DNA from: Mycobacterium sp. ST-F2
GTDB taxonomy: Bacteria > Actinomycetota > Actinomycetes > Mycobacteriales > Mycobacteriaceae
Reading direction: 5' to 3'
Length of the DNA stretch: 64,000 bases
Assembly: GCF_001905655.1 (NCBI RefSeq)
Contig: NZ_JMHT01000006.1
Span: forward strand, 106,771 to 170,770
Position 1 is the first letter of the stretch, and each line of letters opens with the position of its first letter. Below, piece after piece: positions 59,917-64,000 of the stretch. The notes beneath the pieces were generated by a model. That model ran no database searches and was not told where the DNA came from. It was given only the letters and a program-made list of their open reading frames with translations. The translations under genes were made by a program, and so were the position numbers.

Positions 59917-60543
59917 TTGTCAAATCCACTCGAGACCAGGATCAGCCTCGTCAGCTTCATGGACTTCGTTACCGCGAAGGCCAGCCAGCGAATCACCGTG
60001 GTGCGGTCCATCGCAGAGATGTACGCCGAGGATTACACGCGGGGCCCCGACTTCTACCGAGACGTCCGAGAAGCGCTGCGCGAAGGGATCATTCGCGGCG
60101 ATGACGTCCGCCGCCTGAACGAAGCCGCAGCAAGCCACGCCGGCGACAATAGGCGGGACAGCTACCGGGCAGTTGCCGCGGGCTGGGAGCAGTGGCGCCA
60201 GCGCAAGGCCCTGTCCGTGTTCGCCACAACCGAGAAGTGGCGCGAGCAGCAACTGCAAGTGAACGTGTCACCGGCCTTCATTTGGCGGCAGCGCGGCGGC
60301 AGCCGACTCGTCGTTCCCTACTACAAGGGTGAAGAACTCTCGACCGACGCCGCACAGGCCGCGACCCGCATTGTTGAGTTGACGTTCGGTGCTGAGCATG
60401 GTCGCGCAGCAGTCCTTGATGTTCGGCGAGCACGTCTTCACCAAGCGCGCCAACGCCGCTCGCGTGACTATGACGCCTGGCTCTCGGGCGAGGTGTCGGC
60501 GTTTCTGCGGATGCTTCGGTCGATTGGACGGCCGGCCGCCTAG
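59917..60543 (+). CDS. Hypothetical protein of the accessory island
   Basis: The product is 208 aa from a TTG at 59917 (ATG 59959 is an alternative). Arg/Ala/Glu-rich and helical: TRGPDFYRDVREALREGIIR, RRDSYRAVAAGWEQWRQRKA and VSAFLRMLRSIGRPA. No known motif. It shares an operon with the DUF2188 gene. A phage- or plasmid-derived DNA-binding protein is possible but unsupported. Confidence 0.6.
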   Translation: MSNPLETRISLVSFMDFVTAKASQRITVVRSIAEMYAEDYTRGPDFYRDVREALREGIIRGDDVRRLNEAAASHAGDNRRDSYRAVAAGWEQWRQRKALSVFATTEKWREQQLQVNVSPAFIWRQRGGSRLVVPYYKGEELSTDAAQAATRIVELTFGAEHGRAAVLDVRRARLHQARQRRSRDYDAWLSGEVSAFLRMLRSIGRPAA

Positions 60544-60672
60544 GCACGCGGGCACTGGACTTTGCAGTGCCCAAACACCGACTCATCAACTGCGGCATAC
60601 ATATCCGTGCATAGCCCGCGGCGACGAAGAGTCTCCGAGGACCGTGCTTCGATACTCGGATCCACAACAGAC

Positions 60673-60697
60673 GTTGCGACCTCAAGTAGGTCGCAAC
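60673..60697. repeat. Perfect inverted repeat upstream of the resolvase gene
   Basis: GTTGCGACCT (60673-60682) and AGGTCGCAAC (60688-60697) are perfect complements with a 5-bp centre (CAAGT). It lies in the 294-base intergenic region 60544-60837, about 140 bases before the resolvase start. It may be a resolvase subsite, an operator or a terminator of the preceding operon. Confidence 0.6.
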
Positions 60698-60837
60698 TGT
60701 CGCCGACCGTGGGCGGCCGGGACCCACGCCAATAACGACCATTTTTGGGACATCTCAATCGCGACACGCCGACCTGCCGGTTTGCTGCCCCGAAAACGTG
60801 TGCCAGAACTGTCGGTGCCCCGTGGTAAACCAAAGGC

Positions 60838-61431
60838 ATGCGCTTACTGGGTTACGCGCGCGTGTCCACCCCCGAGCAGAGTTGTGCCGGCCAACTCGAC
60901 GCTCTCACGGCGGCCGGGTGCGAGCAGGTATGGGCCGAAGTGGCATCCGGCGCGCGCGCACGACGACCGGCGCTCGATGAGCTGCTCGCTGTTGTACAAG
61001 AAGGCGACACCGTAATGGTGAGCCGACTGGATCGATTAGGCCGGTCGCTGCCACATCTTCTGAATCTCGTTGAGGATTTGACGAACCGCGGGGTGGGGCT
61101 GCGGTCGCTGGCAGAGCAAATTGATACGACCAGCGCGACCGGCAGGTTGGTGTTGCATGTTTTTGCGGCGCTGGCCGAATTCGAGCGCAGTCTCAACCAC
61201 GAGCGCACGATCGCTGGACTTGCGGCCGCCCGGGCACGGGGCCGCGTTGGCGGCCGACCCCGGGCGCTGCGCGGCAGCCGGCTGGTGCACGCGCGAGAGA
61301 TGGCGGCCGCTGGTGTCGCGGTCACGGAGATTGCCGACACCCTGCTCGTCGGACGCTCGACGGTATATCGGGCACTGCGCCAAAACGCGATCACCGGAAC
61401 GACGGGAGACAGAGCCCATGGCGATGACTGA
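60838..61431 (+). CDS. Serine recombinase (resolvase/invertase family)
   Basis: The product is 197 aa. Catalytic Ser10 in YARVSTPEQS; Arg cluster SRLDRLGRSLPHLL; HVFAALAEFERSLNHERT; C-terminal HTH EIADTLLVGRSTVYRALRQ. All active-site residues of small serine recombinases are present. It catalyses site-specific resolution or inversion of DNA; target sites may be the palindrome upstream. Its end overlaps the HNH gene by 14 nt, so the two are translationally coupled. Confidence 0.92.
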   Translation: MRLLGYARVSTPEQSCAGQLDALTAAGCEQVWAEVASGARARRPALDELLAVVQEGDTVMVSRLDRLGRSLPHLLNLVEDLTNRGVGLRSLAEQIDTTSATGRLVLHVFAALAEFERSLNHERTIAGLAAARARGRVGGRPRALRGSRLVHAREMAAAGVAVTEIADTLLVGRSTVYRALRQNAITGTTGDRAHGDD

Positions 61432-62224
61432 CCATGACCGCAAGAAGCTGTGGGGGAAAGCAGCGGGGACCTGCAGCATTTGCCGTAAAGGGCTGGTCCA
61501 CCAGGCCGAACACCCCGATGACCGCGATGCCCTCGTCGGCGAAGAAGCCCACATCATCAGTGCATCCCGCAACGGTCCGCGCGGCTCTGCCTCTGTTCCC
61601 GGGATGGACTTCGACGGCTACTACAACCGAATTCTCTTGTGCCGCATCGATCATCGGATCGTCGATGAGCAGCCACACACGTACACCGTTGAGAAGCTGC
61701 GCACGATTAGGTCCGAACATGAGCAGTGGGTCCACGATCGGCTACATGTCATGCCCGATGAATCGGCGAGCACGCCCGTGGGCGTACGCCTCAAACACCC
61801 CGGCCTCGGAATGGTCCTACCGCGCCTACGCACAGGCAAGGACGCCTGGCACGCCGTCATCGGCTCTTCGTTCTATCTCCTTGACCCTGTCGACGAGGAT
61901 GACGCTTCGCCGGAAGCGTGCGACATCGCCGACAAATTCCTCACGAACCTCAAGGACTACGGCGAACTGCACGACGTGATTACAGACAGTGGATTCGAGT
62001 CGATCCGCGAAGCGCAGCGAGACCTGCGCCGCGGGCTCGATGAACTCGCTAGCCAAGGTCTGACGGCCTTCGGCGCCCAACGAGACATGCTGATCACCGG
62101 TGGGAGTGCGCCGCCAACCCCATGCACCATGGCTGTGGTTGTAATTCGCCCACAGAACGAGGTAGGAGACGACAACGAACTGCCTATCGTCTTCCCTTCC
62201 CCGCTCAGGTCCTCGAGTGGCTGA
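61418..62224 (+). CDS. HNH-type endonuclease-like protein
   Basis: The product is 268 aa from an ATG at 61418 (GGGAGA upstream), inside the end of the resolvase gene. HNH core residues: Cys19 and Cys22 (CSICRK), His45 (GEEAHIIS), Asn70 in YYNRILLC, Cys75 and His79 (CRIDHRIVDE), giving the Cys-His zinc frame and the His-Asn-His catalytic set. The C-terminal 130 residues are unknown and could sense a trigger. The pairing with a resolvase suggests a mobile or defence module. Confidence 0.8.
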   Translation: MAMTDHDRKKLWGKAAGTCSICRKGLVHQAEHPDDRDALVGEEAHIISASRNGPRGSASVPGMDFDGYYNRILLCRIDHRIVDEQPHTYTVEKLRTIRSEHEQWVHDRLHVMPDESASTPVGVRLKHPGLGMVLPRLRTGKDAWHAVIGSSFYLLDPVDEDDASPEACDIADKFLTNLKDYGELHDVITDSGFESIREAQRDLRRGLDELASQGLTAFGAQRDMLITGGSAPPTPCTMAVVVIRPQNEVGDDNELPIVFPSPLRSSSG

Positions 62225-62244
62225 CCCCACTCAGGCATGCCTAA

Positions 62245-63834
62245 CTAACTCGTGACAGATTTGGTCAAGCCCATCAGCTCCCGCGCATATTCGAGGAGCG
62301 CTTTTGCACGTGCTCGGGTGAAGGCTTCGTAATCGTCATCAAATAGGGAATTCGGGCAGATGGCGGCTGCAATTATTTCGTCGACCGCCGCGACTGGCAT
62401 ACGTTTCCGGTATTCGCTTGGCGCATCACCGCTCAGTACCTTGTTGTCAATCGACGATATAATCGCAAAATTTGCGAGTCGGTTTATGTCTGTCGTGGTC
62501 TTGCCGAGCTTCTTTAGAAAGCTACGAGGCATTAGATGATGGAACTCTTCACGGTTGTACGCCTGTAAAACGGGGCCGAGATCGACGATCTGACCTGAAA
62601 TAAACGAGCGCGGACCCTTGTGCGCTAGCATCAAAATTAATGCCTTCGTGTGAACCGTCCCTATAGTGAAGGACTGCTCGATGAAATATTCTTGATCCAA
62701 CGACGCCACAAAGGAGTCTAGAGCAGAAGACTCGCCCCTTTTCAACGCTTTCATTTCGTGAATGTCTCGTTTGAGATTCCGTAGGACACCAGCACTGAAT
62801 CTCCTGGAGAAACACGCTCTCCAAAACCAACGTTCGATGGTTCCGCGCTGAGAATCGGTCATTTTCACACTAGAAGTTTCCGGCGCGGCGAAATAGACGG
62901 CTAACGGCACCAGGAGAGACGCATACGGCAGGTTTGCAAGTGTTTTTACGCTCAAGTTTGCGCGCAAGAAGTCAATCGCCCCGCGCACTCCGTTTTCGAT
63001 CTCGTCGAACCTTGACCTGACCTCCGTCCCTTTAAGGCCCATCAATGTCGCAGGTGACGCGTCGTCTGCGACGATTGCTGCGCAGCACCTCAAGATCAGG
63101 TTGGTGTCCTCCGCGATATCCCCGAAACCATAGGGTGCGACATCTTCCGTAAGGTTTCGAATTCGCTCCTGCAAATCGAAATTATCGCTCCATGTCCATG
63201 CAGATAGTAGTTGGAATGTATCCAGTTCCACTCCAAGCCGGTTTACACGCTCGAATACGATCGCGACCTTAGCCCGGTCTTCAGTAGCTACTTCTTGCGT
63301 AGGTATTGCAGCTTCTTTAAAGATGGCCTGAACGCTATCGATCAGCTTCGCTTCGTCCGAGTTTAAGTGCTCGGTTGCCTGTCGATACGCTGTTACATCG
63401 AATAGTGTTCTTATAGGGAAGTGGCGCTCAATGTCCACTTCTTCACGTGGTAGGCACAAGAATTGGCTTTCTTGGAGGTCAGACTCCGCAGCCATGTCGA
63501 AGTAGATATCCGTCCAAGACGCGTCCTCCACCGGGTTTAGCTCTGTTTGAAATACGCCGAATATGGATGTCAGCCTCTGCTGACCATCGAGGACGTAGTC
63601 GATCGGATACTCGGGCTCGATGTCTGGAAGTACAAACGGGCCGCGCTGCCGCTCATGGATGAGCTTTTCTTTCGTCCGCCATAGTATTAGGGAACCGAAT
63701 GGGTAGCCCTTATGGATCGAATCCATAAGGTACGCAACGCGTTCGGCATCCCAAACGAAGCCCCTCTGAAATGCTGGAACTCGAATTGTTCCATTTTGGA
63801 CCTGTTCCAAGATCTTCCGGATAGTAAGAGGCAT
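62245..63834 (-). CDS. GmrSD-like DUF262/DUF1524 protein
   Basis: The product is 529 aa; GGGGAG lies 6 nt before the ATG at 63834. The DUF262 N-terminal part is ParB-like with VPAFQRGFVWD and YVLDGQQRLTS (DGQQR at 83-87), the NTP-binding site of the GmrS family. The C-terminal part contains EFHHLMPRSFL, an HNH-like DUF1524 motif (GmrD). GmrSD enzymes cleave glucosylated-hydroxymethylcytosine phage DNA using NTPs; related DUF262 proteins act in other defence systems. Codon use is clearly less GC-rich than in the mycobacterial core genes, a sign of transfer. Confidence 0.88.
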   Translation of the reverse strand: MPLTIRKILEQVQNGTIRVPAFQRGFVWDAERVAYLMDSIHKGYPFGSLILWRTKEKLIHERQRGPFVLPDIEPEYPIDYVLDGQQRLTSIFGVFQTELNPVEDASWTDIYFDMAAESDLQESQFLCLPREEVDIERHFPIRTLFDVTAYRQATEHLNSDEAKLIDSVQAIFKEAAIPTQEVATEDRAKVAIVFERVNRLGVELDTFQLLSAWTWSDNFDLQERIRNLTEDVAPYGFGDIAEDTNLILRCCAAIVADDASPATLMGLKGTEVRSRFDEIENGVRGAIDFLRANLSVKTLANLPYASLLVPLAVYFAAPETSSVKMTDSQRGTIERWFWRACFSRRFSAGVLRNLKRDIHEMKALKRGESSALDSFVASLDQEYFIEQSFTIGTVHTKALILMLAHKGPRSFISGQIVDLGPVLQAYNREEFHHLMPRSFLKKLGKTTTDINRLANFAIISSIDNKVLSGDAPSEYRKRMPVAAVDEIIAAAICPNSLFDDDYEAFTRARAKALLEYARELMGLTKSVTS

Positions 63835-64000
63835 TGTCGCTCCCCGCAGCTCGCCAAGAATTGCCAGCGTACTTCATCGAAAGTCGACCAGATGCCGCTT
63901 CGCGACTCTATAATCTGGAGGCGATGGTCCATCGTGCGTGTCGAGGTCGATGGCGTGTTCCCTGTGAATGAGTCCAGCGTGTTTTAGAGTCCCGTGGCCC
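63835..64000. other. Window-edge region upstream of the DUF262 gene
   Basis: These 166 bases upstream of the DUF262 start must hold its promoter. Open frames here are short and none has a start with a good ribosome-binding site. I see nothing else. Confidence 0.3.

Noticed and set aside
60540..60839. A 99-codon minus-strand frame between the accessory operons
   Set aside because: No ribosome-binding site and no family; it contains the inverted repeat and overlaps the resolvase start.

Overview
The window is GC-rich actinobacterial DNA, almost certainly from a Mycobacterium/Mycolicibacterium. It carries ESX (type VII secretion) components EccA, EccB and EccE, EspG, PE/PPE, WXG100 and EspB/E/F/H/L-like proteins, a WhiB6-type regulator, LpqN-type and DUF4333 lipoproteins, a DUF5336 membrane protein, an F420-type luciferase-like oxidoreductase and a dppABCD operon. 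No rRNA, tRNA, CRISPR array or insertion sequence was recognised.

Layout. (1) About 1-7.2 kb, minus strand: a toxin operon organised like the cpnT locus. It encodes two membrane-anchored proteins, a YbaB-like protein, a WXG100-like protein and a very large toxin that runs off the left edge. The toxin has a CpnT-type N-terminus, a long Ser/Thr/Gly/Pro-rich linker, a papain-fold glutamine-deamidase-like domain (Tox-PL) and then a DUF1023 alpha/beta-hydrolase domain. A probable immunity gene lies between the two effector domains in another reading frame, wholly inside the toxin ORF. (2) 7.4-9.9 kb, plus: a degenerate ketosynthase-III-like protein and a membrane-anchored beta-propeller. (3) 9.9-17.9 kb, minus: an operon of ESX substrates and chaperones. 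(4) 18.1-21.0 kb, plus: eccA and an EspI-like ParA ATPase; 21.0-24.3 kb, minus: eccE and two membrane proteins; 24.3-25.8 kb, plus: eccB. (5) 25.9-27.3 kb: an HTH regulator and whiB6. Genes for EccC, EccD and MycP are not in the window.

(6) 27.3-56 kb is mostly ordinary mycobacterial chromosome: GNAT, PPOX/F420-type and enoyl-CoA hydratase genes, TetR regulators, a Ser/Thr kinase, a Tat-exported purple-acid-phosphatase-like enzyme, a PepD-like HtrA protease, a SARP/AAA regulator, lipoproteins, a small TetR-controlled redox cluster with a frameshifted SDR, and dppABCD. (7) 56.2-63.8 kb is an accessory island: a ScoMcrA-like type IV restriction protein, a GIY-YIG nuclease, an antitoxin-like protein, a serine resolvase coupled to an HNH nuclease, and a GmrSD-like DUF262 protein. 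Its intergenic DNA holds DnaA-box-like sites and perfect inverted repeats.

How the parts may work together (inference): the ESX membrane proteins and EspG/EspH/EspL-type chaperones would export the substrates of block 3 and probably the CpnT-like toxin of block 1. WhiB6 is the likely redox-responsive regulator by analogy with ESX-1. The embedded immunity gene would protect the producer.
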